Part shown: in pieces, positions 36,331 through 48,175 of the stretch
Numbering within the stretch: the first letter of the stretch is position 1
Layout of the letters: each line of letters starts with the position of its first letter
Assembly (NCBI GenBank): GCA_029948255.1
Contig: JALIZF010001618.1
Coordinates: 124,001-188,000, forward strand
Direction: 5' to 3'
Origin: Telmatactis stephensoni
Lineage: Eukaryota; Cnidaria; Anthozoa; Actiniaria; Isophelliidae
Length of the DNA stretch: 64,000 nucleotides
Position numbers and translations under genes: made by a program
The notes under the pieces: generated by a model
Told to the model about the DNA's origin: nothing
Database searches by the model: none
Seen by the model: the letters and a program-made list of their open reading frames with translations, nothing else

Positions 36331-38820
36331 GCCAAAATGGCTTCTCGCTCGGACTACTTTGTTGAATTAAATGTTTGAATATTTCTGTGAAGTTTTTATA
36401 TCTCTTACCCGCTTTTGATCTTGTAGGTTTCGAAGTGACTTAGCTCAGTTGTGTAACATGAACTCAGCGTACATCAGTCCATTACTCATATTAGTACAAA
36501 TCTACTAGTATTCTAATGCAAATCTCGCATTTGGCTGCTCTACTCACCTTCTAATAACAAAGGCGTGGGTAGAGAAAATAGGGTTTACTAGTTGCTCAAG
36601 TGGTACCACTTGTATCATTTGGTGCTGACCTATAGGCAGAAACTGAACAGATTAAGATATTAAAAAACTAAGACTAAAAAACTTTTTGGGGGTGGGTTTA
36701 CTAATTCTTCAAATTGAACCACTATTGGTGCAACCTACAGGCTGAAACGCAGAATAAGATATGAAAAACATGAGGCTTCCAAAAAAATAAAACAAAAAGA
36801 AAAAGAAAAAAATCGGTGGATCTCACTAACTGTTATTATACAATTGTGACGTAAATTTACCAAATAAGGTATCGTTTGAGGGCCAATATGGGACGGTAAT
36901 ACCCTCTAGAAATGCGGTTTGCGTATTCGGCCCTGCAGCATGACGTCAAGGCTTCAAACCTTTTCCTTTTTCTCGCGCGCGCGCAGGTTTGCAAAAAGGA
37001 CTGTTTAGACATCCGGTTTGCGTATTCGGCCTTGTATGACGTCAAGGCTTCAAACCGGTTTGAAGCGCGCGCTATTTTTCAAAAAAGGTCGACTGTTTCG
37101 ATAATAAAAATACTACTAAGGTAATGGGCTCGCGCGAGTTTTTATCGACGAATTTTTCTATAAATCATCATATAGATTGTTTTTGAGTTTAGAACATGAA
37201 ATCAATAAAGAAAATGGGGCCGGGGGTCACGGTGCTAGTTTTAGTGCTATGATAGCTCGAAAAGAGTTTGACCACTAGCACCTGTAAGTGTTTGCAAATA
37301 TGAAAACTAAAGGCTTTCAGACATGCTCAAGTGAACAATGTGTCATGAAAAGTAATATGCCTTCACTTATTCGTAGGTAAAGCTAAGTATTAGCATTTGA
37401 AAATCAGTTGTAATTACGCGCGAATGGGACGTTCATGTTGACAATTTTTCGTGGTTTTCCCAAAAACCTTATCAGTTATAAGGCTTTGAATACTGCTACG
37501 TGGCGTCCACCAGATTGAAATATTTTAGAACACTGGAAGCCCGATCAAATTCGATATCACCGTGCGCATTCAAAACATGCGTAAACGTAATGCGCGAGCG
37601 CATTACTTTTAAAACAAAGCAAAAAAGCAATTAAATATTTTCTTGTGTATTACGGGCTGACATTTTACTCATCGCTCGCATTTTACACAAAATACATACC
37701 CGTAATACACAAGAAAATATCTAATAAGTGGTATTTCAAGTTCTGTATTATTTGATGAGATACTTGTGTGATAGGGATTCCTGTATACATCTCTAATGTG
37801 GAGGTAGAGGGCCCTCAAAGTCTCTCCAAAATGGTACCGGGCATTTGAACCAATTGTAAAGTAAAGATACCAATGGTGCATATTAATTAACATTGGTTCA
37901 ATTGGTGATGGTTGCAGTTATGGGATTCCTGTGGTAATGTCATGAGATACCTATGTAATCGGGATATCGGTGTACATCTCTCGTGTGGAGATAAAAGTTG
38001 GTACCATTTGAACCATTTGTTAAGTAAAGAGACCAATGGTATATTGGTAGTATATTGGTGAGATGGCGGAGGGATATTTTTGTGGTTACTGGCTTTTAAT
38101 AAAAGCCAGTGACACTATGTCATCGAGTGCGTAAATCCGATAGTCCGTGACTTTAATTTCTTAAGTAATCACTTCGGGTGACAGTCAGTTGAGAACGAAA
38201 ACCTTCCGAATTTTGCCGAGTACTTTTCTTCGATTTTCGCTATGGAAGTACGATTTACGTTTGTAGTGATTAGTTTTTAATATTTCATTGAAAATCACTC
38301 CTCGAGAGAAAAATAGAGCAAATAGAACAAAGCATGATGGGAAACTGAGTCCTTGCGCTTGCACAAAAATCTATCTTTGTCATTTCTTTACAGAAAATGC
38401 AAGTCTTTTAGCATAAGAAAATTAACATGTTAGACTGATGCCTGTAGGTTGATAGAAATCGTTGTTAGATTTTTTACTGGACTCCAACTCCCAAGTGCTT
38501 TAATAATAATAATCTTTATTGAGGAAACTTTTTCAGGACCTCAATTATTTCAAAAAGGACCTCAAAGGACCTTGCAAGCTCTTGCGCATAGCATAAGCGT
38601 AACATGAATTGGCAACCGAATTCTAGAAATCGGGATTCCTGTGCTGTAACCTGCACGCGCAGTAACGGTTTTATCTGCACTCGTATTTTTGAACAATAAA
38701 AGAAACTCCTGGAGAATTTTGTAAGAACTGGCGTTGCAGCATCCGCATTTTGATACGGGCAGGCCTTTTTTTCAAAGTCCTTTTAGTCGGTATCGCTTCA
38801 ATTTTAAGTAAGTTTAAGTA
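36331..38820. other. Intergenic region
   Basis: No supported gene. It contains a diverged direct repeat of about 48 bp (36912-36960 and 37013-37058, both with GCGGTTTGCGTATTCGGCC or its variant and TGACGTCAAGGCTTCAAACC) and a hairpin at 37637-37722. The last hundred bases should hold the promoter and 5' UTR of the gene starting at 38821, though no clear core motif is visible. Confidence 0.5.
37637..37722. repeat. Hairpin TATTTTCTTGTGTATTACGG
   Basis: The 20-base arm and its complement lie about 45 bp apart. This is probably a small MITE or foldback remnant. Confidence 0.65.
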
Positions 38821-41800
38821 ATGTCAAATCAGCCAACTCCATGGATTGTATTTTTATTCTTGTTAACAGCAAGCAAAGCTTGTATTTTTTCTAATAACAA
38901 CAACACAGTTTACAGAGTCACAGACCATAACTGTAGCTGCAACGTGAATACAACAGGAACTTTACGATATCGACAGCAAAACCTAGAAATCTGCAATGGA
39001 AAAGAATACGTTGATGCATGCAATTGTAATGGAAACAGTGAGCTTGGTTCACAGGATAATCCTGCTACCTCTTGCTTGGAAATCCTTCACAATGACATGT
39101 AAGTAGATCTACATGAAAGATACATAGCCGCCGTTAAAAAAAGAAGAGCCTTGAAATTAGACTGGATTCTGAAACAGGTGATAATGATAATAACCCTTTA
39201 TAATAACCAGTATGTTCATGGATGTCGTTAGATTTCCACATTAATACAACTCTATACTCATTTGGAGGCTCGTAATTGTGTAGAATTCGATCATCATATT
39301 TGAATTAAACTCATCAAAACGATTTATATGAAAACTGCGAGATAGACCTCTGATGAGTCTTTGCCTTTTTGCCGCAAAAAAATAAAAATAAAATAACTAA
39401 ATAACTAAATAACTAAATGAATGAATGAATGAATGAATGAATGAATGAATGAATGAATGAATGAATGAATGAATGAATGAATTAATTAATTAATTAATAA
39501 GTAAGTGAATGTACGTATAATAGACAACATGGCACTGACACGGTCACGGCCTTCACACTCATAATCTGCTCTAATGTTCTTTTTTCATAAATACACCGAT
39601 CCTGCGATCCATAGAGACTGTTGCTACATCGAACAAGCCAAACATTTTGATTTAGATATAGGTGATTGCGTCCCGGAAAGACCTTTCTTAATTGGCTAAT
39701 CATGTATCCTTATGAAAAACATTACACTCTCATTAGTGGACTTGCTGTAGGAGGGGTCGGTATACTGCGTAAATTTGGCCTTTATATACGGTGTAACCTT
39801 TCCCTCCCCGTTCCCCTCCCCAAGGCCCTTCCCCTTCTTCCCTCCCCTCCCCTCCCCCTCCCCTGTTCACAGGCTAGCAACGTTGTGCTCAACAGAGGAA
39901 ATGCACGGGGTGTCCACTGTTCATTGGAACGTTGCATACAAAAGTGATTCTACTTTTGCACTGCGTCCAGTTGCAGAGTGGACAAAGGGCTAAAGCCCCG
40001 CTGTGGTCAGTTCGGCCAGATCGGTAGTTGGTTCATTAACCTTCGTAAGTTACATGTCTGTCATCTCATGCACCGTGTGTCGTGCTTATAGAACCTCTAT
40101 TATAAAATCTATTGTAATAGACCTCACTCGTTTGCCAACAATTTTCTTGATGAATAACTCTTTTTGCTTGAGGCGAGCACTCTTAGGCCCCGTCAACACG
40201 GAGACGTTTTCATATGTAAACGCTTAAATATTTGAGTGTTTACATGTCTCGTCCACACAAAAACGCTGGCTTCCTAATCCCAACTGAACATGGTGGAGAT
40301 TGAACTCCCCTTACAATATGTTGGCGACAAGTAATATAACTCCCAAGATGATTCTATGGGGAAAATATAGAGGCAAGCAAATTAGGTCTATTGAGGTTTA
40401 TTGTAATGATGTTATCTTTTATTTACTAGTAATTCCATGAGTGGAAGCTACTACCTAAAGCAAGATAACATAACTTTCAAGGCCTACTGTGTTATGGAAG
40501 AGATCTGTGGTTCGAAAGGCTGGACCATGATTATGAAAATCAACGGAGCAAAGGTGTGAGAGACGCGTAAAATTGTTATAAAACAATCTGACTGGTCAAA
40601 GCGAGACACGTGTGTCGCGTTCTATGCGAGAACACAAAGCATGCGGTCGCAATTTGTCAATTTCTGGTTGTAACGAGTGATATAGAAGATTTCCCTAAAA
40701 CAGTAATCACATTTTATAAAAGAAACAGGAAACAATTGGCTACTGATCAGAAAACTCTGGAAATGAGAAGAGAAGCGTTATCTTCTGAGAAGCGTTATCT
40801 TGATGCATGAATTTCAGATGAATAACACTCGACTTATTCAATTCCTCTACCCCATCTACATTTAGTAGTATAGAGTGAAGTCAATTACCCCCGGTTTTTT
40901 GAGGGGCAGCCCCGCAATCCAAGACCACTCCCCCTCTCCCCTCCAATCTTGAAGAGGAATACTAATGAGCTCCTCAAGTTGAGGAACAACCACTCCTCCA
41001 CTCCCCTGCCCTCCCCTCCGATTTCCACCCTAAAATACCAGTAATTTTGGCCCACCTTCAATCCTTGATCACCCCTAGGCCTCTCCATATGTATTTCACT
41101 ATTCTTTTTTTCCAAAATATTTCATCTGAATCTGATCTGAATCGAGCGAGTCGTTATTGAATAGAGTGGTTGTCATTGTCTAGTTGAGCCTAGTCAAGCC
41201 TAGTCGAGCCTAGTCAAGCCTAGCCGAGCCTAAACAAGCCTAGGCGAGCGAAGTTAAGCCGGCCTAGCCGAGCCAACTCGAGCCTATCCGAACCTAGCTG
41301 AGCCTAGCCGCGCAAAGCTGAGCCTAGCCGCGCAAAGCTGAGCCTAGCCGAACCTAGCCGAGCTTTACTGACAAAAGAGGAATTAAGGGTTGTTGACTTT
41401 TTTACTTACGAGTATTGCTGGGTTTCATCCGTACCTTCGGGAATCAAAAGACAATGAAGCGGTAGCCATGTTGGATGAACAAACAAGGGACGCTAATGAG
41501 AAATCTTTTGTTGAACTTCATCCAACATGGCTACCATGACGTCACATGCAACCCAAGAATTCATAAATAGCTTGTTCGATTCGGATCGGTGATTCCAGAT
41601 TAAATATTATGGAAAAAAATTATAGGGAAATACATATGGAGATATGAGGACCTCATTAGTATTCCTATGCAAGACTGGGGGGAGGGGGTGGACCTGGATT
41701 GTGGGGCTGCCCCGGCCTCAAAATAAGGGGATGCCCTTCAAAAAACGGATGTAATTCTACTCAATCATCATCATCATCATCTGAAAGATAATCTTTCCAG

Positions 41801-44800
41801 ACGGATAATTCGTGTTTATAGTTGAAATTGGGTCATATATTCTTGCAAAGTGGCCCAGTGGGTTTCCTAACAGAACCATGTAAGGAATGTATGGAGTTTG
41901 TATAATACTACAAAATGTATTGTAACATAACATATTCATTCCTTTTTCTTTATCATGGTATATTTAGAGTACGTTCCATTATACATCTTCATATTGGATG
42001 AACAAAGATATCTACAATGTACACCTGGGTTTATCAGGAGGACTAGATGACTACGAGACGAAACTTCAAAGTTACACCCACTTTCCTTTTACAATGTTGT
42101 GCTTAGGTTTAAGAGCAGCCAATCAGACTAGATGGCTAAATATTGAACACTCTGCAGCATCCCTTCATTCGGTCATTGCGGATAATAAGTACAGAAAAAC
42201 CTACATAGGACGAGAAGCTTGGAAACGTTTGATAGATGGATCCTCGTTACAAAGCTATTGCAATCTTGAAGGATTTAATGTGAGAGTGGGATATGGAGCA
42301 ATGGCGAGGATTGGTATCCTAGGTAACGAATGATGTTATGTATAAATACGTTCCCTAATCTTAACGTCATTGAATTTTAAGAGGAGATGTTTTTCACATT
42401 CAAGCATTGGGCAACAAAACCTATTCAGCTAATGAATAACTGTTGTACAAAGCTAAAGTTACTGATTACTTTCAGTAAGTTTATTGCGTTTATAAGTGGT
42501 TTTGATTAATAAAAGTTGGATAAAGGTGTTAATCCCGAAAGTGAAAATTTGTATCGAAAATGGGTTTTAGGCCTTCTTTCGCTCAATTGCCATAAAATTA
42601 TTTACATTCAGCTTGAAAGTTGCTAAATTTGAATAGAAATTCAGGCGACAACCACTTTGTACAACTCAAAATACTGTTTTAAACAGGCACTGTATCTTAG
42701 TAGATCAATTCTTAACCTATACAATTTTAATTGAGAGTTTGAGTGTTAATCTAGGACGAAAATTTGAATTAAAACTTATACAAGGGGCTAGTTTTTGGCA
42801 CTTTTAGCCATTATTACTCGATATTGAAAAAAATCTTCTCTTAAAACAATATACACGAGCCAAATGAAAGAATCCCATACCCGGGGAGGGTACTCCCTAT
42901 ATTGGTGTGCTAGGGATGATCGTCGTATTTTTTAGGGGTTGAAATCGCCGATTTGGTATTTTTTAGGGGTCGTCAGAGAAAATCCAAGGTTTTTCAGAAA
43001 CGATGGTATTTTTTAGGGCGTACAAAATAAACGAGACGATTTTTTTTTTACTTACTTACTTCTTTGTTGGTTTTTTGTTTGATTTTTTGGTATTTTTTAG
43101 GGGTATTTTTGAGCTGTTAGGTATTTTTTAGGGTCGAAAATTTTGGCATTTGGGTATTTTTTAGGGTACCTTTTGGAGGTTTCCGACGATCATCCCTAGC
43201 CGTTTTGACCCCAAAGAACCCCCCCCCGGGATCCCTTACCCGATCATGAGCACCCTTTGGTGCTATTTTTAAAATCAAGATGAGCTATTTTATCAGTTTC
43301 CTACATCCATTAACATACGGTAGTGTTGCAAGGTGCAATTGTTTCAGTAACTTGCCTCTCAACGTTGTTGCAAAGCAAGTTGAACGAACTACTGCAGAGA
43401 TGTTACACACCGAAAAGCATTGCTGCAACAGGTTTCTCATAATGACTTTACACAGGATATATTAGACGTGGCAATAGTTCGTGCAACTTCAACTGTTTTG
43501 TAACATTTCGAGACAAGCTGCAGAAAAAGATACACCGCATATGAGAGCACTTGCTCGTACATTGTTGCAACCGCCGCTCCTCTGAGATTAACTTTCCAAT
43601 CAAAGTTATTCTCGTAAAATAAATCGAGTTAAAATGGCATCGATATCAAGCGATGATTATAATTGTTAAATGACTTATAATAGTGGGGATTCCTTCTCTT
43701 GCCATTCTTTGTTTTGTTTTGTTTTGTTTTGTTTTGTTTTGTTTTGTTTTGTTTTGTTTTGTTTTGTTTTGTTTTGTTTTGTTTTGTTTTGTTTTGTTTT
43801 GTTTTGTTTTGTTGTTGTTATTGTTGTTGTTTTCCTTGTTTTCCAACTATCATTTTTGTTTCGCTAGGTAATAACGAAAATGATTGTGTGTCACCTGATT
43901 CGCGTATTGGGCTGGGTACAAGTGGATATCGCTGTAATCAAGACGACGGTAACACCGCTGGCAATGAAGCTCGCTGTTGGCCAGACAACGGTGATAAGAG
44001 TATCAAAGGTTTTGCTTATGTGCTTGCTCAAACCCATTTGGTTGATACAACTCTTGGTTTTGAGGTAAACCCAGCTCGTTCATGCAGAGATATCAAGTTG
44101 GCAAAAAGGTACAACTAAGGTACACGTGGTATCAGAACTTAAATGTGTTTATACTGACTCAGGCCACATATCAATACTGTATTTATAAAGAAACTTAGGA
44201 TTAAGAACCTTCAAGTTGAAACTGAATTGAGCAATTAAGCACCTAAGAAGCAGACATACATTTATTTGCACCTATTTTTCAGCCTCTCATCATTCATTCA
44301 TCTGTCTTTTCAAGTACAATTCATTCATTCATTCATTCATTCATTCATTCATTCATTCAGTCAGTCAGTCAGTCATTCATTCATTCATTCATTCATTGTT
44401 TCTTTCTTAAATTTTTCTTTCTTTCTCTCTCTCTATTTTTTCTTTCTTTAATTAAGGAATGGATGAATGAATTTATTAATAAATCACCCTCTTTCCTTCC
44501 AGTTATAACATATTTAACATATCATAGTATCATATTTAATTTGATATTTAACTTATTTCTCCATTTACTGCATGATATGACCAATTGACTGATTAATTTA
44601 CAGCTATTCTACCAGTGGTGTATATTACCTAAACCTAACAGGTAACGTTACAAAGGTCTATTGTCATATGGACGTCAATATATGTAATTCGTCTGGATGG
44701 ACATTGCTTATGAAAATCGACGGAAAGAAGGTATTTATAAAGCATTATCATGAATGATAGTAATAATTACTTCATTTTATTCAAGTCCATTTTATTATTT

Positions 44801-47293
44801 TATATTTTTGTCTTTTAAACCGCGCAACATCTGATTTCTTACTTTTCGATATTCTCCGAACTCTGACATCCAAACACCGATCTCGAATAGACAAATGTTC
44901 AAAGGGCCTATATAGCATTTTGTTACATTTTTTAAAATTAAGATACTTTTAAAATTACTTGCTTTTTTGTAAAGAAAACACAGAAACAGCTTTTCTTTTG
45001 GTTTTAATTTTAGTGAGCATAAAAAAGTGCAAGGACTCACTGTTTTCCATCATCCTTTGCTCTAGAAAATTGCGCTCTTGCACATTGCCTATTGGCGTTT
45101 TGCTTCTGTCAATCAGAACTCGAGCTTTGAATTGCAATTTTGTGGGCAGAGTCTCGGAAAATGTTTGGCAATATTGAAAACCGTAGTAAATACGGTTTGT
45201 ATTGTTCATCCTTTCCAATAACATAGGAGAGAAACTGCCCCGTATTTTTTATATGTTTCATGTAAAAAGTTATAAAAACGAGAACATCTTCTTGATCGGA
45301 GTTTCTTGATTCACAGCAAACATTTACTTATAATTCAACGTTCTGGACGTCAGGCGATGTTTACAACGTAGGATCTTTGACGCATGGGTTGAGTTCCAGA
45401 GAAGAAATCAAACTAGCCACCTACTCAAATTTCCCATTTTCACAACTTTGTCTCGGGATGAAGTCGTATGGAGAAGACGTTCGCTGGATTTTGTTGCCCT
45501 ACAACAGTTCATCTCTTTACTCAGTCATTTCAAACAACAGCTTCCTAGCAACAAACTTAGGGCGTGACAAGTGGAAGTCTCTCCTTAGTAACAGCTCTCT
45601 TCAAATCAATTGTAATCGTGAAGGTTTTAATGTGAAGGCTGGTGGACAATCGGTGAGTTTAATCTTTTTGTTTTGTTTTGTTTTGTTTTGTTTTGTTTTG
45701 TTTTGTTTTGTTTTGTTTTGTTTTGTTTTGTTTTGTTTTGTTTTGTTTTGTTTTGTTTTGTTTTGTTTTGTTTTGTTTTGTTTTGTTTTGTTTTGTTTTG
45801 TTTTGTTTAATTTGTTTTGTTTTGTTTTGTTTTGTCTTCAAATAGTACAGTAGCATTTGGTTACTGTGAGAGTTTCTAAGCAAAGTTCCTTACTTCGATT
45901 ATTATCAGTGGCCTAGCAAGCTTTTTCTTGTGAATTATTTTGACTCCTGTTCTTCAGTTCTTAATCAGTTGAGTATGAATAGGATATATAAGTAGAGTTA
46001 GCAAACAGACATGATGTTACGCCGCGAGAGAGCTGAGGATTAAGTGCGTACTTCTAATGTTTTATATTCAAAATGACCGTTGTACGTCGCTGACGTCAAG
46101 AAGAGGACATCAAAATAGGTAGAGGCTATTTCGCGAGATTCAGATCGATATTTCGATTCAAAAGGACCCCATTATTATTGTTATATTTTAGGTTTAGGGC
46201 TATATTAGGAGTAGACCCTATTCCCGGCCTATTCCAGTTCTTAGCTCTACTGCCTCATCTACCTAATATATAACGGGTCCTTTTAACGGGAAATGTCGTT
46301 CTGAAGCTCGCGAAAATGGCCTCAACGTGGCTTTGCAACGTTGTCACGGTTAGTCCCGCAATGAAGGAATATGATATTTTCGTTGTATCACGTCCTACGA
46401 TTAACGATAGGAGCTAGACGTGAAGCAGTATTCGCGATAGATTTATCCTTGTACATTAATTATAAATTATGTTTATCAAGTCTTTTATTGTCCTCGATCT
46501 TAATCTCTTATTCGTCTATCTCTAGATATTTTTTCATTTAAGACTGAAGTTTATTTGAAAATATCTCGAAAATGTCCACATTTTCTGCCTAAGACGCTGT
46601 GGCCAAAGGAAGCCCAACTTGTAACTATTACGTCATACAGTTTTCTTAGCCCCCTAAATACGCTAGGAACGTTAATCCCGACTTTCGTTATAAGCTGCAA
46701 GAGGTTTGTACACTTCCATATAAGGACAGCCACTATGCACAGCTCTAGCTAGGGTATGGTTGTGACCAATTGACTTGAGCCACTGGCAGTCCGATTCACC
46801 TTACGAACTGAGGAAGGTAAACAACTTTTCCTGCCCTGGTTTCAACCGGGGGCTGACAGTTGCCCGTGACATGATGAGTTCAATTTTCATAGGATTTTGA
46901 ATACAAATGAAGAGTTAGCGGGAGGATGCAAGTATGGGACAACTGAAAAATGCTTTGAATTGTAATGAAAAGTATACACTGAAACCAAATAGTACAAAAT
47001 GTTTTATCGTTGGACATTTTGAATTATATTGCCTTAGTCCTCTCTTCGTACGTCCCTTTTTCGGGATCTACTAACAATTAACGGTTTAATTCTTTTTTGT
47101 GATTTGCTAGGCAAGGATTGGGATACTGTCGAATGATGAGACTGATTGCAACAGCTCAGATTCACGAATCGGTTTTGGTGTTATTGGTACAAGTTGCAAC
47201 CAGGGCAATTCTACTACTGGAAACGAAGCGAGATGTGACGCGGATAATGGAGACCAAAGTATTCCTTCCATGGGATACATACTTGCACAGTAG
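38821..47293 (+). CDS. Secreted protein with two tandem fibrinogen-related domains (7 exons, 547 aa)
   Basis: Exons 38821-39098, 40430-40553, 41968-42322, 43868-44108, 44604-44730, 45317-45652 and 47111-47293 (TAG) have GT/AG borders and join in frame. The signal peptide is about residues 1-20 (ends TASKA), followed by a Cys-rich linker to about residue 85. Domain 1 (about 86-320) starts SCLEILHND, then GSYYLKQDN..FKAYCVMEE..GWTMIMKINGAK and ends DNGDKSIKGFAYVLAQ. Domain 2 (about 321-547) starts SCRDIK, then GVYYLNLTG..KVYCHMD..GWTLLMKIDGKK and ends DNGDQSIPSMGYILAQ. The Gly-x-Tyr-Tyr / Tyr-Cys-x-Met / Gly-Trp-Thr pattern is that of fibrinogen-like domains; the RIGIL...DSRIGxG...NEARC...DNGDxSI half is a pattern I associate with cnidarian secreted lectin-like and skeletal-matrix proteins, from memory only. 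There are several N-glycosylation sites. The likely role is extracellular recognition or matrix; the ligand is unknown. Confidence 0.85.
39395..39500. repeat. (GAAT)n / (TTAA)n microsatellite
   Basis: Tetranucleotide array grading from ACTAAATA through about 20 units of TGAA into ATTA, in the first intron of the two-domain gene. Confidence 0.95.
39521..39572. mobile_element. Partial copy of the 54450-54598 MITE
   Basis: TAGACAACATGGCACTGACA, then CGGTCACGGC and TTCACACTCATAATCTGCTC match the right half of the element at 54450-54598. Confidence 0.6.
41174..41365 (+). repeat. GAGCCTAGYC minisatellite
   Basis: About 18 degenerate 10-11-bp units of the form GAGCCTAGTC/GAGCCTAGCC, plus GCAAAGCTGA variants, in an intron. 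Confidence 0.85.
41449..41545. mobile_element. Hairpin with GGTAGCCATGTTGGATGAA ends
   Basis: GGTAGCCATGTTGGATGAA and TTCATCCAACATGGCTACC face each other about 45 bp apart; a short foldback element in an intron. Confidence 0.65.
42880..43250. mobile_element. Repeat built on GTATTTTTTAGGG units
   Basis: At least six copies of GGTATTTTTTAGGG(G) lie between GGGATGATCGTCG and its complement CGACGATCATCCC, bracketed by CCCGGGGAGGG and CCCCCCCCCGGG. The arrangement suggests a non-autonomous element with internal tandem units. Confidence 0.6.
43708..43813 (+). repeat. (TTTTG)n pentanucleotide array 1
   Basis: About 20 units of GTTTT ending about 50 bp before the acceptor of exon 43868, inside domain 1 of the two-domain gene. 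Open frames of repeating FVLFC or KTKQN over it are artefacts. Confidence 0.97.
44314..44397 (+). repeat. (CATT)n microsatellite with CAGT interruption
   Basis: Tetranucleotide array CATT with an internal block of CAGT, in the intron before exon 44604. Confidence 0.95.
45666..45834 (+). repeat. (TTTTG)n pentanucleotide array 2
   Basis: About 33 units starting about 14 bp after the donor of exon 45317-45652, in the domain 2 intron that corresponds in position to the domain 1 intron holding array 1. Confidence 0.97.
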
Positions 47294-47299
47294 TTCTCA

Positions 47300-47565
47300 A
47301 GTTCAGGCTCGTAACATGGTATATGGGATCAGGGATCAAGCCCCAAATTATGGCCAGGATCAGGGATCAGAGGCCAGGGCTCAGGGATCAAATGGGTGGG
47401 ATCGAGGATCAGGGACATTGGGCCAGAATCAGGGATCAGCTCAGTTTTTTGCACCAAGGATTAGGGATCAAAAATTTCTAAAAATAAGGACTCAGGGATC
47501 AAATTTCCGTAAAATCCCGGGATCAGTGAGACGAAAATATACCATGTTACGAGCTTGCAAGTTCA
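47300..47565. mobile_element. Element with GGATCAGGGATCA minisatellite core and TIRs
   Basis: Inverted ends around GCTCGTAACATGGTATAT (left about 47310-47328, complement about 47538-47556) enclose many CAGGGATCA units. It begins within about 10 bp of the stop codon at 47293, so it probably forms part of the 3' UTR of the two-domain gene. Confidence 0.75.
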
Positions 47566-48175
47566 TTAAGATAAGGGTCGTGATGCAACGATTTGGGCAC
47601 GAATAAGAAATCTTACGATCTCGAGTACAGTTTGGAATCCATAGAAACGAGCCGTGATATTTTTGAATGTTTTCGTGATTACTGGAGCCTTTAGATGAGT
47701 GCAATTTGAAAACTTGCAAAACATCACGAGTGACTATGTATTCCAAAAAGTGCTCGATAAGATCGTACGATTTGATATTTTTAATACACTTAGCATATAG
47801 ATACCGGCCGCCGAATGCCGAATTCATTTAATTAGACTTTCATGTCGATGTTGCAAATTGCATTCGATGTATGGACGTCAATCATTCCCTTAATTAAGAC
47901 TCAAAATCCACTCAAAAAAGTAAACTATTCTTACTTACCCTAACATTTATAAAGAAACCCTTTTTTCAGCTATTTGAAAGCGATGGCAATTACTTTTGTT
48001 GTAAATGAAATCCCTACCATTTCTAGGTTAAAAAAGGGCAAGAACAAGCTCTTAATTTCAATGATAAATGTCTTCCCGTCGTTGACGTTGGGCATGCAAA
48101 TCTACGTGCAACTTTAAACGTAAATTTTGGAATTAGCCTATGATACGTACAATCTGTTTGGAATTAAAACAGCCC
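47566..48175. other. Intergenic region between convergent genes
   Basis: Separates the + strand gene ending at 47293 and the - strand gene ending at 48176. I see no coding sequence; it should hold the 3' UTR of the minus-strand gene. Confidence 0.5.

Noticed and set aside
38821..39102. 93-residue open frame as a stand-alone secreted protein
   Set aside because: It is exon 1 of the seven-exon gene; a consensus donor GTAAGT at 39099 interrupts the frame and the downstream exons complete the domain.
43646..45883. Open frames of repeating FVLFC or KTKQN
   Set aside because: They are translations of the (TTTTG)n arrays in intronic DNA.
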